A stretch of DNA of 64,000 bases from Arcuatula senhousia (Eukaryota > Mollusca > Bivalvia > Mytilida > Mytilidae): the NCBI GenBank assembly GCA_963971305.1, contig OZ020309.1, forward strand, positions 7,495,001 through 7,559,000. Reading direction: 5' to 3'. Shown in pieces: positions 46,164-58,240 of this stretch. Below the pieces are notes generated by a model. It saw only the letters and a list, made by a program, of their open reading frames with translations, ran no database searches and was not told the origin of the DNA. Every line of letters begins with the position of its first letter. The stretch's first letter is position 1. Made by a program: the position numbers and the translations under genes.

Positions 46164-46779
46164 GCAAAGAGGCACCAATGGGGCATTCGAGTGTCAAAAG
46201 TCCGAAAGGGCAACGACAAAACCGGTAAACACGAACAAGAACAGCACGAGAAAACACAAAATCAACCGAACAGAAATCAACAACGCGATTTCTAGTCATA
46301 ACAAGAGTGAGGTCGGTGCTCCGGAAGAGTTTGCGATTCCTGCCTGCTATAGCACACCCGTCGCGCTGCCAATTTTCAAAACAGAACCGTATGACAAACC
46401 AACATTTGCACTCAACGGAGAGATAGAAATCCCATATTTATCTACGAGTGCATGGTGTCTACCGTAGAATTGCTTGAGTGAAGACAGCAACCGAGGAGCA
46501 ACATAACCGGATGTTATTCCAACAAGCTCTGGAGTATCGAATCAAATGTGATACGTAGACATCATAAGCTGGAGCGGACAGAATGTTGCTACACAAGAAG
46601 GGAAAGTTGACGATTGGAAAGTTGAAGTCATCACGTTTGACATAGAGCTTTGTTGAAAGTTTACCTTGAGAGTTTATTTCGAGATGTAAATCTAAATATA
46701 AAGCAACTTCCTAGAATCTGTTATGTCCTTTATCTCAAGTTGCGGAGGATATATGAGATGGAAGAAGTCAACAAATCGT
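46164..46779 (-). pseudogene. 5'-truncated PLE, second subfamily, copy f
   Basis: On the complement it reads, with frameshifts, the C-terminal RT part (PPQLEIKDITDS, LYVKRDDFNFPIVN, SSLKQFYGRHHAL, ISISPLSANVGLS). The 3' region follows, to GCCCCATTGGTGCCTCTTTG at 46164. The truncation point is near 46779, directly against LINE sequence. Confidence 0.8.
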
Positions 46780-46789
46780 AAAAGTAAAT

Positions 46790-47430
46790 GGCTTATGAAT
46801 CAGCACAGTGTTCTGCTCTTAATACTAATTATATTAAGCGAATTCTACATGATAAGTTTATTCAATCTGGGTATCACGATATTGCTAGCTCATCAAAATT
46901 TTTACTCTCTTTATAAGTTATACATGTATTTTGGCCTCGAAAACTACTTTGTTTTAATCCCAGAGTTTTTAAAAACCGCATTTGGATTACAAAATTATGC
47001 ACGTCTAATGTTTATATTTGCCTTTAGAAACGGGGAGATGGCATAACATCTCAAGGCATGATATTTGCTCTTTTTGTGATAATTATGTAAGTGACGAGTT
47101 CCATGTACTGTTTATATGTGACAATTTAATTATTAAAAAATTGCACCAAAAAATCTTGGCAAAATACAAGCCTCTAAGTAGTAATAAAATGAGAGGACTG
47201 TTACCGGTATCTCTTTGTAATATTCATGTATAAAAAGAAACCTATATGTATCTATTCATTATTTATTTATCTTTTTTATATGTTTTGGGTTGTCTGTTTT
47301 GTATTTGTAATTTTTGTGTGCTTAATACTGTGTCGTTTAATGTTTGTATATGTATATTTTGTCTGACCTAATGTTACATATTTATATTTGTCTGTGAGTA
47401 TTGAGTTTAATCTAAAAATCTGAAAATTAA
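46790..47430 (+). pseudogene. LINE 3' end, copy 2
   Basis: QCSALNTNYIKRILHDKFIQ and SGYHDIASSSKFLLSL are followed by CSFCDNYVSDEFHVLFICDN, the C-x2-C ... H-x3-C tail of a non-LTR ORF2, and KKLHQKILAKYKPLSSNKM. Frameshifts separate the parts. The 3' part aligns with 2290-2680. Confidence 0.75.
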
Positions 47431-47593
47431 ATATAATTTAGGACATACAAATAGTGGTGATGATGAAGTAGAGGAAAGAAGGAAACAAGGCCAATCGGGT
47501 TGCAACTGGAAAAGGGAGTGGTGGGTCAAATATAGTGCTTATGCGAAAACGTGTCCAGTCGTGGATTGCCAACGACGAATCACTTTGATTAAA

Positions 47594-48390
47594 GAAGCAA
47601 AGGTGTACCAAAGGGGTAATCAGTATCATAAAACCTTGAAGACAAAGACAAAACCGGCAGACAAAAAATCATCACAACAAAACAGACCACATAACAACAT
47701 AAAACACACACACATAACAACAAAACCACATTCAACAACGCGAACTCAAGTCGAAACGAGAGTGAACTCAGGTGCTCCGGAAGAGTAAGCAGTTCCTGCT
47801 TGCTATAGCACACCCGTCGCGTTGCCAAAGATCGATTAAGTGTTGGTCAAATCCGGAAAGGATGACATTACAAAACTCTATGTCAAACCAACATCTGTGC
47901 TCATCTGAGAGATAGAAATCCCGTATTTGCATACAAGCACATGATGTCGTCCGTAAAATTTCTTGAGTGATGACAACAACCTGAGAGCAACGTACCCCTG
48001 TGTTAACAATTTGCTTGTCAGCCGTGTAGCTCTATCAAGGAAGTCGTTGTACTCCCCACATGCTCTGGAATAACGAATCAATTGTGATACGTAAACTCCA
48101 TATGCTGGAGCGGACGGAATGTTGCTACACAGAAAGGGAAAGTTAACTATTGGAAAGTTGAAGTCATCACGTTTGTCATAGAGTTTTGTACAAAGCCTTC
48201 CTTGTGTATCAATTTCGAGAAATAGATCCAAATATGAAGCAGACCTCCTAGAATCTGTAGTGTCCTTTACCTCAAGTTCCTTCGGATATATGAGATGTAA
48301 ATAATCACCAAATCGAGGATTGTTTAGTGAAAGGACATCATCAATATAACGAAATGTGAGATTGAAGGATAAAGCAAGTTTGCGGTCATA
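47594..48390 (-). pseudogene. 5'-truncated PLE, second subfamily, copy g
   Basis: Complement: RKLALSFNLTFRYIDDVLSL, YPKELEVKDTTDS, FLEIDTQGRLCTKLYDKRDD, YGVYVSQLIRYSRACGEYND and KFYGRHHVLVCKYGISISQM. This is the cleanest C-terminal RT copy in the window. Its 3' region starts GCAAAGGTGTACC at 47597. Block copy 1 at about 2893-2905 (TTATTAAAAACATTATATTA) is the empty site. Confidence 0.87.
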
Positions 48391-49923
48391 TTATCAACAC
48401 AATAACACACATTTATAACGGATGAGTTTTGTCGTCACATACTCATTAACGGACAAAAAACCCCACTATTTTTTGTAGTTTTACAAAAGAGAACGCTGTC
48501 AAAATGTCAATAATATTTCAATAACAAGCCCCCCTTCCTTTGCAATCTTAGGGTCAGGTAGAAACGTAAAAAAACACAACACGGCAGAGGCCCCCGAGGG
48601 TGATCACAAACCCGGTCGTCAGACTTGTCTGACACGATTTACCATAAAATTTCTAATATTTTTGTCGCTGAAATTTCTGATTTTAAAATTCAAAATTGTT
48701 TAAAACACCAGGTTTCTTTCCTTGTAATGCACATGGTCGATATCCTCGGTGATGGGTTTAGCTTTCCAGGTTTGGAAAATAAATAATTTTAAAAAAAGGT
48801 TTTTTTTTTATCGCATGTTTTGTACTTAGATGACCACCCGGGTGAAAAACGAGATACAAAGCCAGAAATGACGTCAATCAAGCATTGGAAATATTTGATA
48901 TAATTTAAAACATTTGCATTTATTAACTAAGGTGACCACATTATTAACATAAGATTATCATTCATTTTATTGTTTTAGAAAAGCACACAAGCAATGATTG
49001 ATTAACATCAATTCTGACCGTTCGGGACAAGGGTCAGGTAGGATGAAAAAAGGAATTTAACTTTTTACAAATGCGTTTGTCTTACCTATTTTTTAGAAAC
49101 AGAATCTCTCCCTATGAAATATCAAAAGGAAGTGCAAATATGGCTGATCGTGTTATTACTTGAATTTTAATCATTGAACTTGATCGATATTATTAAATTT
49201 CTCTTTACGGATAACATATTAATACATGAATGCTATTGATAAAATAGGTGTGACAGAAAAATAATTTACAATCGACTTTTACATTTCAGATTCCAGATAT
49301 AAAATTTAAATTAAGAAGGAAATCATTAATGTGTTAACAAATCAAAAGGCATCGGTCTAAATAGAATAATTAAATTGTGTATAAAATCAGCATTTACTTA
49401 TCTCTTTGCCCCAAAACGTTAATATTATGACGGTACATTATTTAACGTGAATAACTTACATAACAAAACACATATAAAAATCCAAATTTAATTGATCAAT
49501 TTAACCTGACGACAACAGGACGGTGAACTTAGCTTCCTAGAATGGTGAGCCGTTCCGGCGACAATAAAAAAATCTACGGCACACTCGCTTCTTGAAGTTA
49601 GAGATCCTGTTCAGTCTATAACCACTGTGCTATAACCACATGATCACTTCAATAAAACTTCTAGAGTGATAGGAGAAATTTTCAACATGCTTTAGAAACC
49701 CAAAATATGTTGAAAGTCAAATAATCCAATAAAGTTCAAAATAGTGCATTTTTACGCCGACTCTATGGCTAAAAGGCTGAAAGTGACACACAAAATACAA
49801 ACATCAGGGCAAAAATATGAAAATCGAAGGTGTGAATGAAACCAAACAACTGCTGTTTATTCGCTTAATTTCGTAGGTACCAAATGTCGTGGTTTGATGA
49901 CAAATGATCAGTCCGAGGAATAG

Positions 49924-50325
49924 TATAGAAGCAAAGAGGCATCAATGGGGCAGACAAGTGTCATAAGTCCGAAAAGGCAATGACGAAACCGGTAAACACG
50001 AACTAAAACAGCACAGAGAAACAAAAAACACAAAATCAACCGAACAGAAATCAACAACGCGAACTCAAGTCGCAACAAGAGTGAACTCAGGTGCCCCGGA
50101 AGAGTAAGCGGTTCCTGCCTGCTATAGCATACCCGTCGTGTTGCTGATTTCCAATTCTGTGTGTCAAATCCGGTAAAGGAAGACAAAACAAATTTCTACG
50201 ACAAACAAACATCTGCAATTATTTGTGAGATAAAAATACCATATTTGTCTACGAGTGCATGGTGTCTATCGTAAAATTTCTTGAGTGAAGACAGCAACCA
50301 TGAAGCAACATAAGCTTGTTTAAAT
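49924..50325 (-). pseudogene. 5'-truncated PLE, second subfamily, copy h
   Basis: It holds the 3' region (GCAAAGAGGCATCAATGGGG at the left edge) plus the last protein residues SSLKKFYDRHHAL and ISQIIADV. Block copy 1 near 6290-6315 (CGAGGAGAAATAAATCGTAG) is the empty site. Confidence 0.82.
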
Positions 50326-50930
50326 TCGTTATTCTAAAATCTGCAGTAACATATCAATATTAAATTTCCTTTTCGTTGGATATAGAATGTCATGGGTCAA
50401 GATGACTCACGAAAACCACAAAATTTGAAACCCCCAAAAATAATGAAACCACAGTATTACTTCAATTGTGTTTTTCACATTTTGAAGTGTCCATTGAACA
50501 TATGTCAAGGTTCTGTGCACACTTTGATTTAAATGGCTGAAATTTTAGGAATTTTTTAGTCTATGAGTTACTAAGCTACACATTTAATTGCTAAATAAGG
50601 CAAAGCATCATCTCATCTTGATAAATATTTTTATGTGTACACTTTAGACGGGTTATTTTCTTTGCGTTTTTAGCTCACTCAAATGTAGCCAAAAATCAAT
50701 TATGCCCTGTCATTTCGCCTAAACGTTCAAGGTAACATTCTTATTGTTATACAATCTACTCAGACACGTACAATTTTAACGGAAAGATTTGAATAGAGAA
50801 AACAACAAAAGTAATCTTGTAAGACGAAAGAAAGAAATGATCGGCGAATGTATATCTTGACGCTGCGTTACTTTACTTTTTTTTATATCTTTGTGTAGTT
50901 AAAAATTGTACAGAGACTAAATGCACTGCT

Positions 50931-51292
50931 TTAATACTTCATATTAAGTAATGAAGCAAAACCCTATTCAGTCAAGTTAAACAAGTTTTAACAAATAATG
51001 TGAAACACAAAGAGTGCACACCTGGTCCTCCTTTTTTGATAACAAGTTGCCATGTGTGACTTTAGAATGTTCAATACGGCATCTAGTGATAACTGCATGA
51101 TTCTCCCCGACTGCCGCGTAAGCTTATGAAGTTTGTTGTTCTCACTGAAAGCCCAAGCCTCATCCCACTAACTTGGAAGCTAAAGTCGGAGTGTATTTCA
51201 ATAAACCATTTATGAAATAAACATTTTGATAAGTTTTTTAAATGGCGTCTTTTTCCACCCTGTCCACGATTGAACGTCATTATGTCAAGCAG
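50931..51292. other. No gene seen
   Basis: Non-coding spacer before the tandem array. Confidence 0.4.
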
Positions 51293-51575
51293 GACAACTC
51301 ATTATTACAACTTAGCTTACTCGTTATAACAACTTAAGTAACTCGTTATAACAACTTAAGTAACTCGTTATAACAACTTAAGTAACTCGTTATAACAACT
51401 TAAGTAATTCGTTATAACAACTTAAGTAACTCGTTGTTACAACTTAAGTAACTCGTTATTACATCTGAAGTAACTCGTTATTACATCTGAAGTAACTCGT
51501 TATTACAACTTAGGTGCCTCTTTTTTACAACTTAAATAACTCGTTTTTACAAATTAAGTAATTTGTTGTATCAAC
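51293..51575 (+). repeat. 22 bp tandem array, about 12 units
   Basis: The unit consensus is AACTCGTTATAACAACTTAA plus GT. Central units (about 51315-51425) are almost identical; the outer units vary (TTATTACATCTGAAG, TTTTTTACAACTTAAAT). Half-units ACTCGTTATAAC/ACAACTTAAGT give weak dyad symmetry. Confidence 0.95.
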
Positions 51576-52249
51576 CAGGTATATATTAAATATCGAGATA
51601 TCACGTTTTATCACTTTTCCTAAATCTGGCATCACCGTTTTTGTTGAATTTAATTGAAATTTATATACTCATGGAAATAAGATAAACAAGACGAGCAAAG
51701 ACCAATTATTGCTTAATAAGGTTAATGAGGACACCTGACCCCAAAATAATGCCCAATTTAAAATGTCCAATGTATTTATATATTAATATTAGGTATATAC
51801 TTTATCTTGTGTAAAAAAAATTGGATCCCATTTCCAGGCTTGTTTTCCCTAAAATAAGGCGCAATGTTTTCCCAAATTACTATAGATTATATAGGCAAGG
51901 CCAAATAATTAGCATAATATAATTTTGCAGAAAAAATTCTTAAAACTATATTTTATTTTATTTGATAAAAATCAATGAAATTAAAAAAAAATTGAAATTA
52001 AACTATAAAAACTGGGGGTCACCAGCTTATTTTTCTGTCTATAATACAAATCTTTGTCATTTTTCAAGCGGATTATTTCCCTTGTTTTATTTGAAAATTT
52101 TATTTATGAAGGATTGGTTGTTTTATTTTTGCTAAAATTAATTATTTTGATTAAGTTTTATTAAATGAACTATTTAACACAAGTTTCAAGGTAGTTGTGA
52201 CATTTGCACTTGTTTGTTGCATTTGTAGCTGTGTTTGGTAACATGACAG
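51576..52249. other. AT-rich, no gene seen
   Basis: No supported feature. Confidence 0.4.
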
Positions 52250-53250
52250 GTGACCTCACTAACCTTAACACCCACAGAGGGTATATTTCATGATATCAAC
52301 ATGTTACATGTAGAGGCTGCAGATGATTTAAATACCCTTTTGAAGAGCCTGTGGCTGCGGCTGCATTTGTCATACATGCAAAATTTTGAAGTATTGAACA
52401 CGCCAAAAATCACAACAGATAAATTGCACTACCTATCAGAAATCTTGCGCGAATTGCAACAAACTGCAACATAATTCCGTGAATTTCACGAAGATAACAA
52501 ATATCGAAGCGCTACTTAGTATAATAAAACGCTTGCGCTTAGCTGGATGTTAGCCCGAAGAAACCTGTAGACAATGCAATAAAATACACCTTACTAGTTA
52601 ATTCAAGAAACGCCATGAAAAGGGGCAGCGAAACATTATACTTAAATACCATTCTTAAGACTGAGAAAGAAGTCAAAATATAAGCTGCTGAGTGTGAATT
52701 TTTACATTCCCAAGTTTTCTCCGGAGTTATTCTCAAATAAGTTTCCACCCCGAATGTTCGGGATACAACGTAGCCGAAAGCATTATGTTGTTTGCCGATA
52801 GCGCGCAGAGGTCGTTCGTTACAGAGAAGCTTGCAAGTAAGTTGAATATACATGTAATTTGTACTGAAGTTATTGCGTTATCTGGGTTTTACCACAAAGA
52901 CAAAGAGAGTGAGACGTCTAACACAGGGACCGTGTATCTGATCACTAAAACAGGCACGAAATACCCGATCAAGACACTAATTGTACCTGACAGCCTCACT
53001 GAAAGTTTTGATACATGAAACGCAGAATCTGAAGTATTTATCCGGATTAAAACTATCACATCTGATGCCTCAAAACGACTATTTTACGATTTTATTGTTA
53101 ATTGGAGCTGACAGCTACTGATCTGTTGTACAAGATAAAATAGTCCGCGGAAATGGTCCCACGGCAGTCCAGTCGAAAATACGTTACCTGCAATTGTAAA
53201 CCAAACAAGTACAGACGTATCTATGTTGAAGGTCATGGCTAATAAAAATA
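52250..53250 (+). pseudogene. BEL/Pao LTR retrotransposon remnant (retropepsin-like domain)
   Basis: From 52785 the frame reads MLFADSAQRSFVTEKLASKL with the D-S-A-Q-R-S-F motif of BEL/Pao aspartic proteases (DUF1758 type), then ALSGF and PIKTLIVP. After a frameshift near 53020 it continues YLSGLKLSH, LLLIGADSY and KIVRGNGPTAVQSKIRYL, the family's conserved post-protease block. A stop interrupts it after GADSY. Sequence from 52250 to 52780 is probably the upstream polyprotein but is too decayed to name. The reverse transcriptase, integrase and LTRs are not present. Confidence 0.85.
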
Positions 53251-53269
53251 ACAACAAGACTATCAAACT

Positions 53270-53765
53270 GGGAACCCGTCCGGGTTCCGGGTGGCGAATA
53301 GGCCCGCAGCAGCGCTAAGCTTGTCGGTAAAAGTCCACTAAAGAGCGCTCAGAAACCTGACATCGGGTCTGGCCGCTTTGCCCACAAAGCGACTCGGATG
53401 TGTGCCCCAGATGGTTGAATGGGGCAGCCCTGACATCGAGAGATGCGGGTTCGTCAGGCGATAATGCGGAAAACCTGACTGCAAACCATAGTGGTGCACC
53501 ATGTTGGAAAAAAATGTCACGTTCCTCGCACGTTAAAGAACACTGCTGCAGGTCTCGGTAAGAAGCCGAAGGATCCCCATGCAGGAGGCTAAATTTCCCG
53601 TCCCTACCCATCACTCCTTTTTCCAGTGGCAGTCAAAACTCTTCTACCCGATCGGCCTTGGGTCTCCATTTCCTCCACTTCATCACCATTTCATGTTCAT
53701 TGCATCACCACCTTCATGTTCGGATATAGCCGAAATCGTGCTGCTCGGGAGTAAAGCAATAGTTA
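53270..53765 (-). repeat. Bivalve ~500 bp dispersed repeat, inverted copy
   Basis: It is the reverse complement of 16632-17150 along its full length (GGCGAATAGG, GTCCACTAAAGAGCGCTC, GGTTGAATGGGGCAGCCC, CCATGCAGGAGGCTAAATTT). It lies immediately after the BEL/Pao remnant. Frames inside it are not genes. Confidence 0.8.
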
Positions 53766-54066
53766 TAAAAAACTATTCAACTGGGATGGTCAATCTCATA
53801 TATCAAAGAAGAAAAGGCAAAACAATGAAGAATTATAAAGGTATTAACAAATTTACCGAACTGAGATTATCAGTCTTATTTACTAGTATCCAAGAACAAA
53901 AGACATACCGGATAAATAAAAGATCGCAATGATCCTGATCATAACTTGTTACAGGCATTTCCCTCTTGCATTGCATTCCGGTAGCACAAAACACAACGCG
54001 GTATTGAAAACAAAATAGGGATATTGAGATGATAATCAAAAAGCAGTAAAATACTAATCGGAACGA

Positions 54067-54420
54067 TCACTAACCATTTCGTCCAACATAATTTTGATTT
54101 TTTTCATCAGTGCCTGATAACGAAGAAACATTTTTTAGGGATCTTATGAGACGTATTTTCTTAAACCCCTTGGCCTTAAAGTCGGTCACAGAGATAGCTG
54201 TGTCTGGTAAATGTGTGATAAATGTGTGCAAGCCCTGGTATATCGAATAAGTTGTGAATTATAGACACCGTATGCAGGTGAAGTAGGTATGGAACTTTCC
54301 ATGTTAGGAAAATTAATTTAACTCGTCTTTTTTATCATAATTTTTGTACTGAAATCAACATCCGGGTCATATTCTAGATGTAAATCCGCGAATGACATGA
54401 AGCAAGTTAATTCGGTGATA
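54067..54420 (+). repeat. Third copy of part of the duplicated block (as 4230-4620)
   Basis: It matches 4230-4620 across CATAATTTTTGATTTTTTT, ACTGATAACGAA, GTCGGCCACAGAGA, GACACCGTATG.AGGTGAAG and TTTGTACTGA.AT.A.C.CCCGGGT in the same orientation. Confidence 0.65.
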
Positions 54421-54489
54421 TTTTGATTCTCTAGCTTTAGCGGATATACTGAAAGAAAACCCATCTACCAAAACGTATCTATTTGTTTA

Positions 54490-54660
54490 ACTACCAAGTC
54501 CAAAGATCGCAATTAAAGGGGGAGGTTTGGTACACAATAAATCCTTGTTCAACCCACCATTACTTTTGAAATGACTGGCTTCCTTGTTTTTGTTGTTTTC
54601 TCATGGCCATTTGAAATTGATGTTCGCTAATTTAATTATTACCTTTATTTTAAGTAATGC
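54490..54660 (+). repeat. Dispersed repeat, copy 3 (as 27560-27825)
   Basis: It shares GGGGGAGGTTTGGTACAC, TTCAACCCACCATTACTTTT and TTAATTATTACCTTTATTT with the copies at 27560 and 34290, with internal deletions. Confidence 0.65.
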
Positions 54661-54781
54661 CAAAGATATGCTCCTATATCGTAAGTTTTTTTTCTTGAAA
54701 ATGTTTAATACCATCTCATTATTTTTAATAGTGTAAATAATACTGAGTTTGATATTAATATAACAAAATGATCCTATATTC

Positions 54782-55864
54782 TACGAAAGCCCAGAAGGCT
54801 CATACGAGATTCGAGATTCGAATTCGCGAGATTCGAGATTCGTAATCTATACCGTATGAGTTGGGTTTTTTTGCGGGAGCCAAATTTCGCGATTTCAAAC
54901 AAAATGGAAGGTATTTTTTCGCAGAATTCAATTATCATGATTATTTGTATGGGGGCATATACTGAATAAATCCTATTTAAGATATTTTATTTTCGCGGTT
55001 TTTAAACTATCACAAAAAGTTAAGATAATAAATACCCGAGAAAAAATATGTGTCATCAAGTTTGCGAGTTTTGCATAACTTCGCAGCTACTCAAATGGAT
55101 GTTTCATTAAGTGTGCCTTATAAAATTTAGGGACACCTAAGATGATAGGTAATATATATTGAAATGATTTGCCCATGGACGTCTGCCGAGACCATCCACG
55201 TAGTGTGAGAAGGTTCCTGGCTCTGGTTCAACTGTAACTTGAGTAGCTAACTATGGTGGTGGTGTGTCATGCGCTGGACAACTTATGTCACACATCGAGT
55301 ATTAAAGTAAGCAGTCGCTACATGTAATAGGGGTGTTTTGGCATGATATAGCAAATTTGGACTTGGTGCCGAAAATCCGCGATACTTTTTTATAACCCAA
55401 AAGAAAGGGAGGTTATTCCAACTACGAAACCTTTCCTGAATCTGCCTCTGCAGTATCTGATTAAAATTGAGTCAGGTGATTGGAAATACACATTATTTAT
55501 ACAAATGCGACCAAGACTCTTACATGGTTTGCCAAATATGACATTAAATCATGGTGGGTAAATATATCAAAATTACAATTAGAAAAAAGATTAATGTATT
55601 GAGCATACCAATATGGAATGCACTGTTGAAATTTGGGATTTCTTGAATCTAATGGTGACCTATTTGGTTGGTTGTCAGTCTAATAAATTTCGAATTTCGA
55701 ATCTCGAATTTCGATAATTACGTTTTTAAAAGAACTCTTTTGATTGGTACAGGATTATAAAACAAGTAATCTAATTGGTTATAAGTATATTGAATTTCGA
55801 ATCTCGAATCTCGAATTTCGAATCTCGTATTTCGAATCTCGAATGAGCCTTCTGAGATTTCGTA
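54782..55864. mobile_element. 1.08 kb inverted-repeat element with TCGAGATTCGAAAT arrays, TSD ATATTC
   Basis: The ends are inverted copies: TACGAAAGCCCAGAAGGCTC on the left against TACGAAATCTCAGAAGGCTC on the complement of the right. Next to each end are arrays of CGAGATT/CGAAATT units. ATATTC stands outside both ends (54776-54781, 55865-55870); read as ATATTCTA the repeat would be 8 bp but would overlap the left end. There is no coding region inside. Confidence 0.8.
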
Positions 55865-57369
55865 ATATTCTAATCGAAATGATTTAACAATTTTCAAAAC
55901 GAAATAACTAATTTCCTACCTGAAATATACAAATGATCAAAGAGAATTGCAGCGAAGCAAAACCTATCTGTCACGGTAGATCCCGTGTCCGGCGACAGGA
56001 ATGTTTTTTCGAGAGGCATTGTCCAGTTTTTTCGAGAGAGGTCCAGGTTTTTTCGCCTGTTCGTTTACAAAAAAATGCTTAAATTCTCAATTGTAAGTGA
56101 AACATAACAAAGAAGAGGAATAAAAGTATTCAAAATGTTCGAAGTATTACTTATCTTCCAAAAAAGTCCGTAAAGAAGCATCAGTTAATGATTTATTAAA
56201 ATTGACCAGGTTTTTTCGAGATTCACAACAACTTGTCCGGTTTTTTCGAGAGGTGTCCTGGTTTTTTAAAAATTTTGACTAAAGAGAGGCACCGGATTTC
56301 GCGGAAACTATACGACTTAAATGGAAACTAATATCCCTCCTACTCAATAAACATACATTTAAACACATTACATGCAAAATATCAAGTTTGTTACTAACTT
56401 TAAAGCATGAGTAGGCTGACCAAATGCATTATCTTTGAAGACTAAATTAGTATTTTGACAAAATTAGTTTTATGGTACATTTGTACATTTGTGACTTTCT
56501 TAATGTGCTTTAATAAATTACCGGTTTCAAAAAGAGCGATTGTAACGGTGGGCAAAATTTTGAAAGGTAAATTGCAATCTTGTTTTTGTGCTTTTTCAAG
56601 TCTTTGAAACAATAAAATCTACATGTATGTCAGAAACAAATAAATACAAAAAGAGCATATTCAAATGGTGCATTTTGTTATTTCAAGAGTTTAAGGGTGT
56701 TTATTTACATATTTATTCCTAGGATACGGGATATTTTAGGCAAAACAAACTGGGATATAAAATATTTAAATCTATTCTTTTTACAAGGATATGGGATAAG
56801 AAAAAAACTCTATTTTGGATACGGGATATTTGATAAAAACAGGGAATATGAGATATTGGAACCCCTTAACGTATGCATATGTATGTAAAGATACATAAAC
56901 TTATATAGCCTTTGAATCTCATACTCTTATGTTTGTTTTATGTCCAGTCGACACTATTTCAGTCATAATCAGCAGGACAAGAGCTAATTGAAACACCAAA
57001 ATGAATTCTGTAGACCGACCCAGGACACTGACCCAAGGACCAATGCACGACCACAAACCAGAAGTAAAACGAACCAACTCACAAGATAGGCCAATGTACC
57101 CTTAACGCACCATAGGCCAATGCATCCAGAAAGTGACGAAATCCTTCCTCAAAAGTTTCGCACAATTTGGAACCCTTCCATATGGTGACCGACAATGAAG
57201 AACCCTTACCCGAAATGAGGTCATTCTAGATGGAACATCTACCTGTGTGGGATATAGCCAACTCTTACCCAGTTTCACATAACCATCCTTTATCAGGCGA
57301 AAATACAATGCTGAATCCTGTTTGAACCTATACTCACTGAGAGAGAGAAGCGGGGTTGGAGTGGGAAAC

Positions 57370-57722
57370 AAAGGATCTGTAAATTTTGAAGATCACTGGA
57401 AAAGGGAAGAGGTGGGTAGGTGCGGAAAATTTAGCCTGTGGTGGTGCACAATGGGATATTTTATGTGCATGAACCTTGGAACTTTCCATGCACATTGGTC
57501 CAATATGGTTTACGGTCAAGTTTCCGCATTAGTATAGCATGATGAACCGGCATTTATTATGACAGGGCTGTCCCATTCAACCACCTGTGGCACACATCCC
57601 AGTCGCTTTGTGGGCTAAGCGGCCTGGAAAGATGACAGGTTTCTGAGCGCTCTTTAGTGGACTTTTACCGACAAGTTTAGTGCTGCTGCTAACCCATTCG
57701 CCTTCCGGGTCCCGCACGGGTG
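57370..57722 (+). repeat. Bivalve ~500 bp dispersed repeat, partial copy
   Basis: It carries GAAGATCACTGGAAAAGGGA, ATTCAACCACCTGTGGCACA, GAGCGCTCTTTAGTGGAC and the terminal CCCGCACGGGT. It lies inside the CACGGTAG-ended element. Confidence 0.7.
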
Positions 57723-58240
57723 CATACTCTTATGAAGTTTTTTGTTGAAACTATAATATATACAAAACATACATATGTGTAAAAATTAAGACGTACTGAA
57801 AGGGCATTCGAGTCTAATATAATCCTGGATAAAACAGCAGACATGAAAGAAGACGACTCTATGATACAAACAAACACATCCAAGAAACCATGACAAGCCA
57901 AGTTAAAACAAGGTAGCCCAGGAACTGTAAGCATTTTCTGCTTGTCGCAACACAAACATTTTGTTTCCAAGCAATTATTCAATGAGGCTATTTTCAATTT
58001 ATAACAGTTGGAAGTTATGCTTAGACAATAGACTAATGGGTTCTGGTTGTAGGCGTCAATTATATGTGCCTGCCTGTTTATATAGGTTATATAAGGTTGA
58101 ATTCTTGACTTTAACTGACGTATTCTTGTCAAAAACCCTTGAAATGATAGTACCGTATTCTTATTTTTTTAACAACATACAATGTCTTTTAAAATATGAT
58201 TTAAGAGGTAAACAACATGCACAACTTGTCTATCTAAAGT
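57723..58240. other. No supported gene
   Basis: Frames on both strands (complement 57689-58132, plus 57961-58314) overlap and have no family resemblance. The GGGCATTCGAGTCTAAT and AGCCCAGGAACTG phrases suggest a decayed PLE 3' region at about 57800-57940. Confidence 0.35.

Larger units (their letters stand above)
47440..50930 (+). repeat. Duplicated block, copy 2 (copy 1 at 2690-7310)
   Basis: Collinear with copy 1 (landmarks listed there). It lacks 3241-4165, about 5420-6050 and the MITE 6355-6743, and instead carries two PLE insertions (47594-48390, 49924-50325). The first part (47440-47590) also holds a piece of the ~500 bp dispersed repeat. No coding gene of its own is supported. Confidence 0.75.

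Noticed and set aside
53390..53480. tRNA gene or clear tRNA-derived SINE
   Set aside because: A-box-like TGGTTGAATGGGG and B-box-like GGTTCGTCAGG are suitably spaced but imperfect, lie internally in the repeat, and I cannot draw a cloverleaf.
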